NCBI GenBank assembly: GCA_025331435.1
Contig: JAIWNI010000069.1
Coordinates: 62,001-126,000 of the forward strand
Direction of reading: 5' to 3'
From: Choanephora cucurbitarum
Lineage: Eukaryota; Mucoromycota; Mucoromycetes; Mucorales; Choanephoraceae
Length of the DNA: 64,000 nt
Numbering within the stretch: position 1 is the first letter of the stretch; each line of letters opens with the position of its first letter. Position numbers and translations under genes: made by a program. Shown here one piece after another: positions 36,600 through 47,522 of the stretch. Under the pieces are notes generated by a model. That model was not told where the DNA came from and ran no database searches. It saw only the letters and a list, made by a program, of their open reading frames with translations.

Positions 36600-37763
36600 T
36601 TATTGTTGTTTTCGTTCAGCTATAGGAAACTCGGATAGACCTAATTCATCTTCATCTTCTACTAAAGCATGATGATAATCTTCTCTTAATAAAGGTGAAT
36701 CTTGTTGCTGTTGCTGTTGTTGTTGTTGCTTTTGTTCTAGCACCAATAGCCGATCACGTAATTCCATACAGGCTGTTTCCCAACGAGTTTTTTCTTCCCA
36801 TAACTCTCGTAACTTCTTATACGCTAAACCACTCATGACCTCCAAATGATCATAGGCATTCTCCAAAGCAGCTTCAGCCCGTCTGGCACGTATCTCTGGA
36901 TCCTTTTCTCGACTATGACTCACATGGTTGTCTGCTTCATGTTCCACAGATACCTGACTGGAGGATTCAGACCATCTCTCGGTCTGTACTTGCATATGTC
37001 TTACTTTCTTATCCGATTTCTGCTGAGGGTTATCCAGGATATGAGTGATACCTAAGGCTCGAATATGTTCAGCCGATAGACCGGTGGCTACTTGATCACT
37101 AGGCAATGGCTCATCCATCACTTTCATACGTTCCAGACGTTGCATCAAGGCAAATTCAATTGTATCCATACTCTCGGATCGACGAGCCATCACTATCTCA
37201 GTGGCCTTGGTTCCACTAAGGGGGACAGATCTCCGACTATAACTGGTTGTGCTTCGAACAGAGAGAGAGTGTCGAAGTGGAGCACTGTATAGACTACTTT
37301 CACGTTTCTTGTTGGGTAAGATAGGCTCTCCTTGATTGAGTGGCTCGTGGCGAAAACTGTCATTTCGACTGATGGTGGTGGCACTCTTTGTCTTTTGAGG
37401 TGTCACATCAGGTGCACGGCGATGGTATTGGTTAGATGAAGTCAAGGTTAGGCTAGAATTAGTATTGTTGGTAGAGATAGGTAATGAAGTTGTACTTGAG
37501 GGAACAGAGCGTACTGAAGAGACAGTAGAGGCAGAAGAAGCGGTATTGTTACGTTTGGTCTTTTTGATCCTATTGAACAATGTGTTGGACTTGGAAGGAT
37601 GATGGACATCCTCGGGACCTTTGTCGAGAAACTCAATCAGGTAATGATTGGCTGTTTTCGGACGCCTCTCATGAATTACTTCTGAGAGATCGTCATCCTC
37701 ATCATATCGATAAGTAAAAGGGATAGCTCGAGCATCTTTGGGTTGAAATTTTTGAGTCGGCAT
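36600..37763 (-). CDS. Hypothetical protein with C-terminal coiled coil
   Basis: A single exon of 387 aa, counted from MPTQKFQPKDARAIPF. The open frame extends 16 codons upstream, but that part is hydrophobic and T-rich, like a leader region. The N-terminal two thirds is Ser/Thr/Arg-rich and probably disordered. A predicted coiled coil spans RARRAEAALENAYDHLEVM through LRDRLLVLEQ, followed by a glutamine run and an acidic tail. Composition suggests a cytoskeletal or signalling scaffold, but the family is not recognised. Confidence 0.7.
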   Translation of the reverse strand: MPTQKFQPKDARAIPFTYRYDEDDDLSEVIHERRPKTANHYLIEFLDKGPEDVHHPSKSNTLFNRIKKTKRNNTASSASTVSSVRSVPSSTTSLPISTNNTNSSLTLTSSNQYHRRAPDVTPQKTKSATTISRNDSFRHEPLNQGEPILPNKKRESSLYSAPLRHSLSVRSTTSYSRRSVPLSGTKATEIVMARRSESMDTIEFALMQRLERMKVMDEPLPSDQVATGLSAEHIRALGITHILDNPQQKSDKKVRHMQVQTERWSESSSQVSVEHEADNHVSHSREKDPEIRARRAEAALENAYDHLEVMSGLAYKKLRELWEEKTRWETACMELRDRLLVLEQKQQQQQQQQQDSPLLREDYHHALVEDEDELGLSEFPIAERKQQ

Positions 37764-37864
37764 CGATAAAACAGAAAGAAAGAAAGAAATGATTATTTTA
37801 ATCACAAGCATGCTATGTTATTTAAGGAGAAGCGTTTAAATTTAAGGAGTAAAGTAACACCATT

Positions 37865-40800
37865 TTATCTACTAAATGTGAATCCTTTTGCTCTTTTTGA
37901 TGTTTGTGTATCCAAATAAGAATCATCTTCGTCCATATCAAATGTGTTATTACGCTTATATGTCCTGGGACTATCTATCTGCTTTAGACCAGCAAGGTCA
38001 TTATTCAGTGCAGTCTCGGTAGATCCATGCAGACTGGGAATGGAACGAAACGAATCAGCTAAACTAGGCTCTTTATGAAATTCAGTATCATTCATGAACT
38101 TTGACTAGAGTAAGAAAAAATAAATTAAAATTGTATTACAACGAGATATGCTTTTTAAGAGAGTTTTACCGCTTTCAAATGTGTCATCTTTTCAGCCAAG
38201 TGAGTATAACGGTGATGTGATGCAATTCGAATGGCCTTATCTACTGATTCTCCAGAATGCAACAAATCAGTCAAATCAAGTGCCTTACTGACCCTTTCTG
38301 ACTGACAGGCCAGGTTGATCAACTTCAATAGCGCCACATCCATCTCTACATCTGCTTCAGCAAATGTCTCACTAAACTCATCAAGAGCATTGGTTGCTTC
38401 AGCCTCATCCCGTTCATGCAATGTGCCAACATGTGTCCGGATCACCTTTTCTTCCAAACTGCCTATTTCACTCTCCAGATCAAGCAAAGGTAACTGAAGA
38501 GGCACATCCTTCACAGGAGGTCGAGGGAAGAACGGATACATGTTCTGACCACGCAAGACAATACATACAAATCGATCCCGAAGGACACCCACAGGCCAGT
38601 ACCGTTCCGTACGATCGCCTGCATAGGCCTTGCTGTTAAAGACAGGTACCCAAGTCGCTTGATAAGGGCGACGTTGGCGATGAAGTAGACGAAGGATACC
38701 TGCTGAATCATAAGTGGCTGCCTGGTTGGTCTCACTGAATCCAATCCAATTCAGTTGACTATCGGCACTCAGTTGGATCTTATCGCGTTGAAGGATTTCA
38801 AAGCTGTCTGTGTTCATCAGGAGGTAATGAAGGTTATGTTGATTCTGAAAAGAAGGCCCGGAGGCATAGACAATCAAGGCCATATCTGTCATGGCAGAGA
38901 CACAGACCACATTTTCCAATGAGAACAAATGGCGTTGAACACCCGAGATGGAAAAGATACGAACATAGCCCAAGGAAGTGGTGGCAATGACAGAAACTCG
39001 ATTGATGGCTAGATTCACAACATCTTCTCCAGGAAGCATGAATTGTGTCCAATCTTTATCTGAACCCAATGTATGAGGACGATAATAGAGTGTAGATAAG
39101 GTGTTTAGTTTTTTGTCTTCTTCTTCTTCCTCTTCGTCGTCGTCATCATCATCCCTGTTGGATCGAGATTTCTTGGGTGCTTCCTTTCCTTCAACAGCAA
39201 AGACAGTACCTGATGCACTGATGGCACCCACACTGAAATTACGCATATCTGTAAAATGGAAGTTTCTAAATTCGGTTTGATCGTGAAACTCGACGTTGAT
39301 CACTGAATGATTGCCTTCAAAAATAGTTGTGATGGCACCTGTCAAATTATATGCCATATAGCGACGCTCTCCAGGCTGAGGGTCAAACGATTTGCCCTTT
39401 TCGGGTTTATGGTAAGGTGTTTCTCCCGGTTGAAATGAAGTAGGAGGTTCAAATGCTGCCTCTAGCTTTTGTCGCTGTTGTTCTATCACATTAGCCATAC
39501 GAGGATCTGTTCGACGTGAGATAGGTTTCGATTGGTTGGGCTGTTCTTTATAGCCTGCTCCATCATCATCAATCACAAAATCACCTAGATCTTCTCCTTC
39601 GTCTTCCAATTCTTCTCCTTCTTCATCATCCATATCCACATCATCGCCCATGTCATCATCATCATCGTCGTCTTCATCATTGGCTTCTGTTGCTTCGTTA
39701 TCTACTTCTAGACTCCCACCTACATAAGAAGGCTGACTATTAGGTATTTTGCTGGATATTGTTTTTGAAAGTGGTTGTTTAGATGTTGAAGGAGGTAAAG
39801 CACGTATTTGAGCAGGGTGAGGATAATTGCTGTTATCTGTAGGAATCACCTCTTTCCAGATACGTAATTGGCCATACCCATCTGACTGAAATAAAAAAAA
39901 AGCAGTAATTCTGTAAATAACCAAGCTATTCCATACATATTTCCTCTCTCTCTCTCTGTCTATCTTACCAAGGCCAATTCATTTTCTTTAGGATTCCATG
40001 ATAAACCAGTAACAGGTGTAGCCACAATCTCACTACGAACTGCTTTTTTGTCTGAGTATCCCAGATCACGACACTGTTATCTTCTGCACTACTGGCAATA
40101 TAATAGCCATTCGGTGACCAAGCCATGGTAAGAACATTCTGAGTATGTTCTCCTTGAAGTGTATAGAATGGAGCCCATAATCCACTCTTGAACACACGAA
40201 TCTCTTTATCTTTACCGGGAAAGGCAAAGCAGGAACTATCGGGATGCCAGATAGCTGTGGCATGTGAAAATGAATCAGGCGAGGTATGATAGATAAAGCT
40301 GGAGAGTGTCTTGAGACATTCAGGCACAGGTGCTGTGTTGGATACATTCCAGATACGAATGTCGCCATCAATATCAGTTGAAATCAATCGGTTGCCATCT
40401 CTACTGTAATCTACTGTCTTGATTGGACTCGAGTGACCTTCCAACTGAACGATCTTTGAATTATCTGCTGTCAATACAAGACGAATGATATTATCGCTAT
40501 ACAAAGAAGGTTTACTCATGTTATGCTTTAAACATAAAATAAAAAAAAAGACTTACTCGGTGGCAATGGCTACTTTGTTACCTGAAGGGTGAAATGAGAT
40601 ATGTCTTACAGGAACAGTACTTCGAACAAGAATTTTATCAAATGTGTTGTCTGGATGATACAAAACAACAAGGCCATCTGTACTTCCTACTGCCACACTA
40701 CCTATTTTCTATATAGATAGCATAAGGAACAAAGAATTCGATTGGAATACAAACTTACAGAAACAGCTACACATGTGACATTGAGTTCATTTTGATCTTG

Positions 40801-41022
40801 AATTTCTGTGCCTGTATGTTCTTGTCCATATTTATCCACTTCGTACACTTTGAATCCAGTATCATTGACACCTGCAAAGATAAGGTCTCTATAACAAAAA
40901 GAAATTGAGCATTCTCATATAAATAACAGTCCATTTTCGATTTACTTTGCATTTGGCTTATAGGCTACAACGGTTGGACCGTCATGTCCTGCCATAATAG
41001 TGTCTACTTCCTCAAAACGCAT
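37865..41022 (-). CDS. CTF4: Ctf4/WDHD1 replisome adaptor, with an apparent one-base frameshift
   Basis: Exons 41022-40946, 40888-40759, 40708-40557, 40496-39969, 39885-38170 and 38104-37865. N-terminal WD40 repeats (IAGHD-like GHDGPTVVAYKP, SVAVGSTDGLVVLYHPDD, LEGHSSPIKTVDYSRDG, DIRIWNV, VVIWDTQ) precede an acidic linker. A SepB-type beta-propeller and helical domain follow. This is the Ctf4/AND-1 plan, which links the CMG helicase to DNA polymerase alpha. Exon 4 is one base short: the conserved frame shifts near the six-T run at 40044-40049. With one extra base the protein would be about 947 aa. A homopolymer sequencing error is likelier than true loss, given the gene's importance. Confidence 0.88.
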
Positions 41023-43714
41023 TGTTTGTTCCTTAAAAGAAGAAAAAGAGACTTTTTTTTTATGTTTAATTTTTTTTTTCGAAAGCGCGTATCTAATTTT
41101 TTCTTTTAAAGGTACGCGCGATGCGTGATTAAAGTCACACCATTGAGGGCAGGTATTCGTTTGGATGTCCCGGAGTTTGAATGAAGGCACTCAAGCTACT
41201 TTGATGGAAAACACACTGTTGAACTGTTTAAGTTGTGTCATCCTTTTTTTTTATTTACAAGTTGTCACTTGAAAACAACGATTGCAACATCAATTGCTTT
41301 GGAGTGTAATGCTCTGATAGTGAGCATTCAAAAAGCCATATTATTGAGTCATAGAACGAGAAAATCAGTGATTTAACCAAGTGTAATATTGACATTGGAT
41401 GAGCTCTAGAAAGAAGGGTCAAGCAAGTATTGTAAAGGAACGCTATTAGCCGCTTAAGAGCATGTCTTGATAGTACCTTTTGTCATGATTTTAGTTTTTT
41501 TTCTTGTTTTGCGAAAGAAAGGCATAAAAGTACCTACAAATCAACAATCTACGGAATCATAAAAGTTCTTATTTTAAAATTTGATTCATTTAAGCTTGCC
41601 ATGGCGACATCAATCGCAACACCTGTTAGGCCAACTTTGAAGGCTTTTTTTGGCATTAAGACTTATCTTTGTTGTTTCATAAAATATGTACTTGAGATGT
41701 AAAAGAGCAAAGTATTTTTTGAGCTGTCATTGATGTAAATGCAGGATCGAGATACCAATACTGAACAAGGGAATAGCTCTACATTAGACATGTTCTTATT
41801 ATGCTTGATTTTGTTTATCCAAAAAATAATTCATACTATTAAGTTTTATATCTTTCTGAGAGATGAATGGTGAGAGTATTATAGCATGGTTTGCAATACA
41901 GAACAAGAAGTAGTTTCGTTATTCGATAGACAAAGAGATTCAAAAGACTTTCAAAAATACTAACAACTAGACCAAAGACCTTTATCCTCTCTACAAATAT
42001 CTTTTTGGTAGCACTGAAAATGATCGAGTTATTGGCATTTACCCTGGCAAGCATAAATACGGAGGGTTGCGAAGTCTCTAACTGACCTAGATCTATATGT
42101 TCAAAGGTGTCCCCGATATTGTATGTGGTGTAGACTGCTGAAGGCATTATGCAGCTTCTAAGCTTTTTAGCCTCTGAATGTATAAGGCAAGCTTTGCTTT
42201 GTATTGCATATTGAATCATTGATAATGAATGCCTCAAGTAAAACAATAGAGTACAAGGCTTTATGAGAAATTATCGTTACCGTGCAAATAAGGGCTAGTT
42301 CGTTTCCAATCGCAAAATAGCTCAGGATTATGTTGCCTGTATCGTCCTTGAGAGAACAGAGGTTGACGAAAACTTCAAACTGGCTTATTCTTCATCAAGA
42401 AGTTCTGGAAGAGGATACAGCGCCCCTTTTCAAAACCGACTAAGACCTGCAAATAAAAATAGAAGGGCTGTTGTTATTTATGACAATGCAAGCATCTAAG
42501 CATGTTCCCAGCATCCACCATATAACGATGCTGGTTTGGTAAGTCATACTCAAAATAACTTGGAATAGACAGATATGAGTGCCGCTACTAATATCGAAGC
42601 ATCCTAGCGGAATACATCTATTCGGGACATGTTGCTGAATCAAGGTCAGTTACATTAACAAGAGGTCAATTAGACCAAAGACTGCAGATAGATTTTATCA
42701 TAGATTTATTTCATCTGGTAAAGGCAAAGATAGTAAAGAGAGAACAGCAAAATAACCGCTTGCGTATTTTTCGGACACCCGTAGTACCCGACATTAAATT
42801 CCCTGCAAGAGTTTCGTAGTATAAAATTTGATATCACATCAGTTGATCCCTTCTTTTTTTGGCTAAAGGGGACCTGTTTAAGATGCATTTTTTTGTGCTA
42901 ACTCAAGTTGAGCAATTAAATGAGATTTAAGTTTGCTACTCATCATTGAACAAAAGGCATCCCACAAAATTAATTCACATGGAGATTTATATGCTACTGC
43001 TTGTCAGAAGCTGAAAGTGATGTCGAGGATAAAAGCTCCTTACAAGCATACTCCCTGAAATAAGCAAGATGACGAGCTTTCTTCCGCTAATACTTGCTAT
43101 TGATGCTTATAGAAATGAAGTCATTATAAAATGAGTAGTGGCATTGTTGAAGCCTTTCTTTCTTTTAAAGATATTTTGCTATTTTAGCTCAAGAAACTTC
43201 TAGTTTTGAGAACGGCAAACCGATTTAAGCTTTTGATGTAAAAGGAAAGTTATGAAATACAGCTTTTTGGAAAATTCTTTGATCATGTTGCATTGTAAGA
43301 AAATTAGAGGTGTTTCAAGGGCAAAAAAAACCATCTCCATCAGGTTTTCTTGACCAAATTACAGGCTTTCAAAAGGTCATTTTTGCTGATTTTTTGATCA
43401 TGAAAGATCGTTTCTTGACTTTTTGAAAGTCTGTAATTTGTTCAAGAAAACCTGATGGAGATGTTTTTTTTGCCCTTGAAACACCTCTAATTTTTTACAG
43501 TGTTGTCTTTATTTTTGTTTGATGTACCTTAGCTTAAAACTATGAAATAATAGTAAGCCATTTACACGTATTTGATCTGTTTATTATGCGACTAATTCAA
43601 AGACAGAACTTCCTTTAAAGCTAATGTCCGGCAAGCCTTATGCAAACAGGAGCTATTCAACAAAAGTCATGAGAGAGAGAGTATTTCTTTATAATTTAAA
43701 AAGATTGTTTTATT
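41023..43714. other. Gene-poor region with a fold-back element
   Basis: No gene is supported. Minus-strand open frames at 41839-42246 (135 aa) and 42440-42643 have protein-like composition but no recognised motif and may be remnants. The fold-back repeat at 43292-43501 is listed separately. Confidence 0.4.
43292..43501. repeat. Fold-back MITE-like element with 85-bp arms
   Basis: The left arm 43295-43379 and right arm 43416-43498 are inverted copies of about 94% identity around a 36-bp loop. Arms contain TTAGAGGTGTTTCAAGGGC and CATCTCCATCAGGTTTTCTT. The match continues outward as CA(C/T)TGTAA at each end, and TTG flanks both ends, a possible 3-bp target duplication. No coding capacity. High arm identity suggests a fairly recent origin. 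Confidence 0.8.
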
Positions 43715-43954
43715 CTAATAATAGGCTCCAGCAGCAATTTTCTCTCGAATTACTACAATGTTTTGTTTGACCCAGTTGTCCTTCTCACAAAGTTCTTGTT
43801 CTTCCTTTCTTAGTCTTGCTATGTCCTCTCGAAGTTGTTGTTCACGTGTTAAAAGTACAGATGTAGACGAGTCCTTGCGCATCATTACTTCTCTTCTGCC
43901 TTCAGATGGGTATGGTACATTGCGGTTATGGCGATAATTGATAGAGTCTGTCAT
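43715..43954 (-). CDS. Small coiled-coil hypothetical protein, 79 aa
   Basis: A single exon from the ATG at 43954 (MTDSINYRHNRNVPYPSE) to the TAA at 43715. The segment LTREQQLREDIARLRKEEQEL is strongly helical with heptad-like spacing. An upstream in-frame ATG at 44038 would add a hydrophobic T-rich stretch and is judged leader. No family recognised; composition supports real coding. Confidence 0.5.
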   Translation of the reverse strand: MTDSINYRHNRNVPYPSEGRREVMMRKDSSTSVLLTREQQLREDIARLRKEEQELCEKDNWVKQNIVVIREKIAAGAYY

Positions 43955-45856
43955 GATGATAAGTTGTGTAAATAAGAAATAAAAAAAGAAAGAAATCGAA
44001 GCATATAGCAACCTTTTTATACCAAAAAAGAATGACATGCTCCTTTTTTAGACATTTGTTTTCCCTTTCGTCTTTCTTTTACATATGAACCCCCTTCCTC
44101 CAACAAAAATAAGAAGACGCAGCAGTTATCATCCTTTCTGATCCTTTTTTTTTTCTTGAAAATAATCCTCCTCTAAATGATTTAGCTTAACTCATTCTCA
44201 ACTCCTTCAATTTGATCAAGTAGCTTGCTTGTTCTTTAAATAGCTTCTTATCAATCTTTCTCTTTTTTCTCTATATCTCCTATTTTTTAAGCACTTGAAG
44301 AAACTAATTGGACATGAGATCATCAGGGTTTTATTTTTTTGATACATCAATCCACTCCTGTTGTATCACTCTCCTTATTGTGAAAACATATATCAACAAA
44401 AACATCATAAATGTACATTGAAGTAAATAGATATGCAGTGTAAATACATGGAAATTGATAAACATGATCCTTCTCGTTTTGACAGTTTACAACAACTACA
44501 GTCGACACCTGATTTAAGAGTATTTGATTTGAGAGTATGCTTCATACAAGAGTGCAATCCTTTGACTTAACAATCGGCTCAAGTACTAGAATTCTATTCG
44601 ATCAGAGACTATGTTCAGTATAAGAGTGTGTTCGGTATAAGAATGCATTCCCAAAAATATGAACACTCTTAAATAAAGCGACTATTATAAATAAGTCATA
44701 GAACAAAATTTTGTTTGCAGCTGCTATTGGCAACATCGTCTTTTTCTTTTAGATAGAAAAGAGCAGGACTTAGTTTCTTAACAGTAACGGCTTCTACTCA
44801 TGAAATTGTTTCAAACCTTTGCTTTTGTCCTATTCAACTCATCATAAAGCAAGCGTTTATCTATCCACCTGTAATTATTCAAAACATACAGCCATATTCG
44901 TCTTGGCAAGCCACTTTCGATACCAGGCATGTGAATTGACATCATTCATGCAGCAACTCAGCTGGCCTTTCCCGACTCACTAAAGAGAAACAACTAACAA
45001 ACGCAGCAAAATACTGGTTTGTGAGAGAGATATAAATAATTTTCTGCTTTGATCAAATTTAATAGCATTGATTTTTCTCTAACAAAATCTTTTTTTTTGC
45101 TTAAAACGCACTATCTCGTTTCCTTAGGTGCACCAGCTTGATCGAACAGCTAAACTTTACTGCTCAAGCCTTATTTCAGTTTTGTCTTTTTAAAATCACT
45201 TTGTATTTGGGAACCAAGTAGACAAGAAAGTGCAATTTTGGACCTTTTCTCTTTCCTTAAGATTTGAGGAAAATAGTAGCACATAAAAAAGAGTCAAAAG
45301 TCAATATTATTTTCTCCTTTAAATCATACAATGTTTACACATGACAATACGTGACATATTGAAGGAATACTTTTGTGGTTATAAAATAGTTGCTTACCCA
45401 AGAGCGTTGATATTCGAGAGACTTAATTTCATATATTTAGCACGCTTTACATTAAACTACCACTGTATAATATTCTCGTTTTACCGCTTCTTGCTTACTG
45501 ATGCTGCTACAAAATTACTGCGATGAACTTGAGATTTTCTTTTTGAAGTACCTTGAGCATAAAAAAATACGTGTGTTTACACTTTTTTTTTTTTGATCTG
45601 TTATGTAGACATTTCTTGTCAGCCAACCAACCATATTTATTGCTTTGACATGAGTGAAGATTTTAATTCAAAAAAAAAGTAAACGAGAAGAAAGATGATT
45701 AGCAAAACTTCAATAAAAGGAATTAACTTTATTCGTTTAATGATTTAACTAAGACTAGAGGTAGCTTATTGGGAATTCATGAGTTTCATCATTCAGTAGC
45801 ATCTTCAATCTGTAGTTACAGGCAAAAGTGTACTTGCGAATAAGACTCCTAATAAG
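43955..45856. other. Intergenic with one MITE-like element
   Basis: No gene supported. Contains the element at 44499-44688. The rest is A+T-rich and featureless to me. Confidence 0.4.
44499..44688. mobile_element. Short pogo/Tigger-like non-autonomous element (MITE)
   Basis: The left end CAGTCGACACCTGATTTAAG follows a TA. The right end, read as reverse complement, is ATAGTCGCTTTATTTAAGAG next to TA. The shared core AGTCG...TTTAAGAGT and the TA flanks resemble pogo/Tigger termini. The interior of about 130 bp contains degenerate AAGAGTGT-type repeats and no coding. Similar ends occur at 51906 and 63083. Confidence 0.5.
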
Positions 45857-46354
45857 TTAATGCTTTTCAGCGAATGTAGTGACACTGTCTATGCCCAAAT
45901 CAGCATCATCAAAGTCTAACGAGTCAGAGTTATAACCTCGCTTTCGAAGTAGCTCATCTCGTTCATTTTCTAGGCGCTGATGAGCCATAACAACATTAGT
46001 GTTTTGAGCTGAGGGAGGAGCGACATTGTTGTTGAGCACAAGCACCTGGTTCATTTCATCAATATCGTCTTCATCAGTTGGCAATACCATATAAATACGT
46101 TCAGCTGGCTCGGAAGATCCCGTAGTAGCGGCTGGTGTTTGTGAAGCAAGGGCAGTACCACTGTTGGATGCAACAAGGTTGCTACTGTTTTCTTGAGCAT
46201 GCGTATTGTCATTGACAGCGACAATGTTTTGGGCTTTGGAACCATCTTGCGAGATCATAGAAACCATTTGCGTATCACGTCTACCGATACTAGCAGCTGA
46301 GCTGGTCAATAAGAAAGGAGCAACCAAAGCAAGAGAAACAGTGATGAAACGCAT
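45857..46354 (-). CDS. Secreted hypothetical protein with dibasic processing sites
   Basis: A single exon of 165 aa. A clear signal peptide (MRFITVSLALVAPFLLTSSA) is followed by GRR at residues 24-26 and a Ser/Thr/Asn/Gln-rich middle without cysteines. Then RKR at 137-139 precedes a 26-residue acidic tail (GYNSDSLDFDD to FAEKH). The layout suggests a Kex2-processed precursor or cell-wall-associated protein. No family recognised. A TATA-like box lies about 75 bp upstream. Confidence 0.7.
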   Translation of the reverse strand: MRFITVSLALVAPFLLTSSAASIGRRDTQMVSMISQDGSKAQNIVAVNDNTHAQENSSNLVASNSGTALASQTPAATTGSSEPAERIYMVLPTDEDDIDEMNQVLVLNNNVAPPSAQNTNVVMAHQRLENERDELLRKRGYNSDSLDFDDADLGIDSVTTFAEKH

Positions 46355-46425
46355 ATTAGTTAAGTTAGATTAGACTGAAGCAGAAAAGAAAAGGATAATG
46401 ACCTAAATTGATTCGAATCTCACTT

Positions 46426-46438
46426 CCTTTATATATAG
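46426..46438 (-). promoter_or_regulatory. TATA box of the secreted-protein gene
   Basis: On the minus strand the sequence reads CTATATATAAAGG about 75 bp before the start codon at 46354. Confidence 0.55.
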
Positions 46439-47522
46439 ATAAGTATGTTTATTTTCTGCATAGTCTTTGGAATTTGAATTAGGCACATTAACTACATCAT
46501 ATCAATTGACGTATCACTATTTTAATAGAATAATTCCTAAAAAGACTGACAAAAAAAGAGAGAAGAAAATGTGTATGGGCAAAACTTCTTTGTTTACTAG
46601 AACAATTATTCTACTAATAAAAAAAAAGAGAGCATGGTGAAAGTGTTCTATATCAAAACTCATCGCCATAAGAAAAAATCAAAGGCGAAGTTAACTGAAC
46701 GTGCTGCATGCTAATTTTAAGTTTGTGAGCAGCCTATTGATAGAGCTGACTGTCTTGATTGCGTAAATGTTTATTCTGTGAACACAATTTCTTCCTATTA
46801 TGCACATAAATTGTTCTTTATTGAATTCGCACATTTGATTAGAATATTCCTTTTGATTTCAATACCAAATATGCTACCTTAGTATAGAAAATCACAAACT
46901 ACTTCTAAGTATCGATTCGTATTTGACTGAGTTTGTAATACTTGCACTAATATACCTTCTGCTACAAACTATTGAGATTTTATCGCAACGACACATCAAA
47001 GTTCATTTCTATTCAACTTACTTTCGCTTGTCTCGTGCGTACTTTTTTACAAAAAGAACAAGCTACTCTTCTCAATCATGACTTTTAATTTGTATAGCCT
47101 TATTCCGTAACATAACAGCCATACTCGTTTCATGAGAACAATAGAAGAAGCTTCTTTCCGACATTTGTTAGTATTTCTTCGGCTACTATCGTGTATACTT
47201 CTAGACAGATAATGTCTTTGTTTTGTTTGAAGAATTCAGCAATGCTATCAGCACCATAAAATTCCTTCTATAGCTTGGTCTTCATTTCTTTTGACTTGGA
47301 TAGTATATAGATATGAATATAGGCGGTTGATAAAACTGTCGAAGCAAAGAGGCAAAATTCTAAATTTAGAAAATGATCCTTTAGGAAAAATGATTAGTGT
47401 ACCGAAAATGCTAAGAAGCAGGAAAATAAAGTTTTAGACACCGTAGTAAAAAAAAAATAGCTACTCTTTTTTTTTTTTTTCATCAACCTACTATTAGACT
47501 TATAGATAATTATTGTAACATA
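46439..47522. other. Intergenic, nothing recognised
   Basis: A+T-rich stretch between divergent genes with no supported coding. It ends in a pyrimidine- and T-rich leader just before the Hel2-like gene. Confidence 0.5.

Noticed and set aside
41839..42246. 135-codon minus-strand frame
   Set aside because: Composition is plausible, but there is no domain, no promoter signal and no joinable exon; kept only as a note in the intergenic entry.
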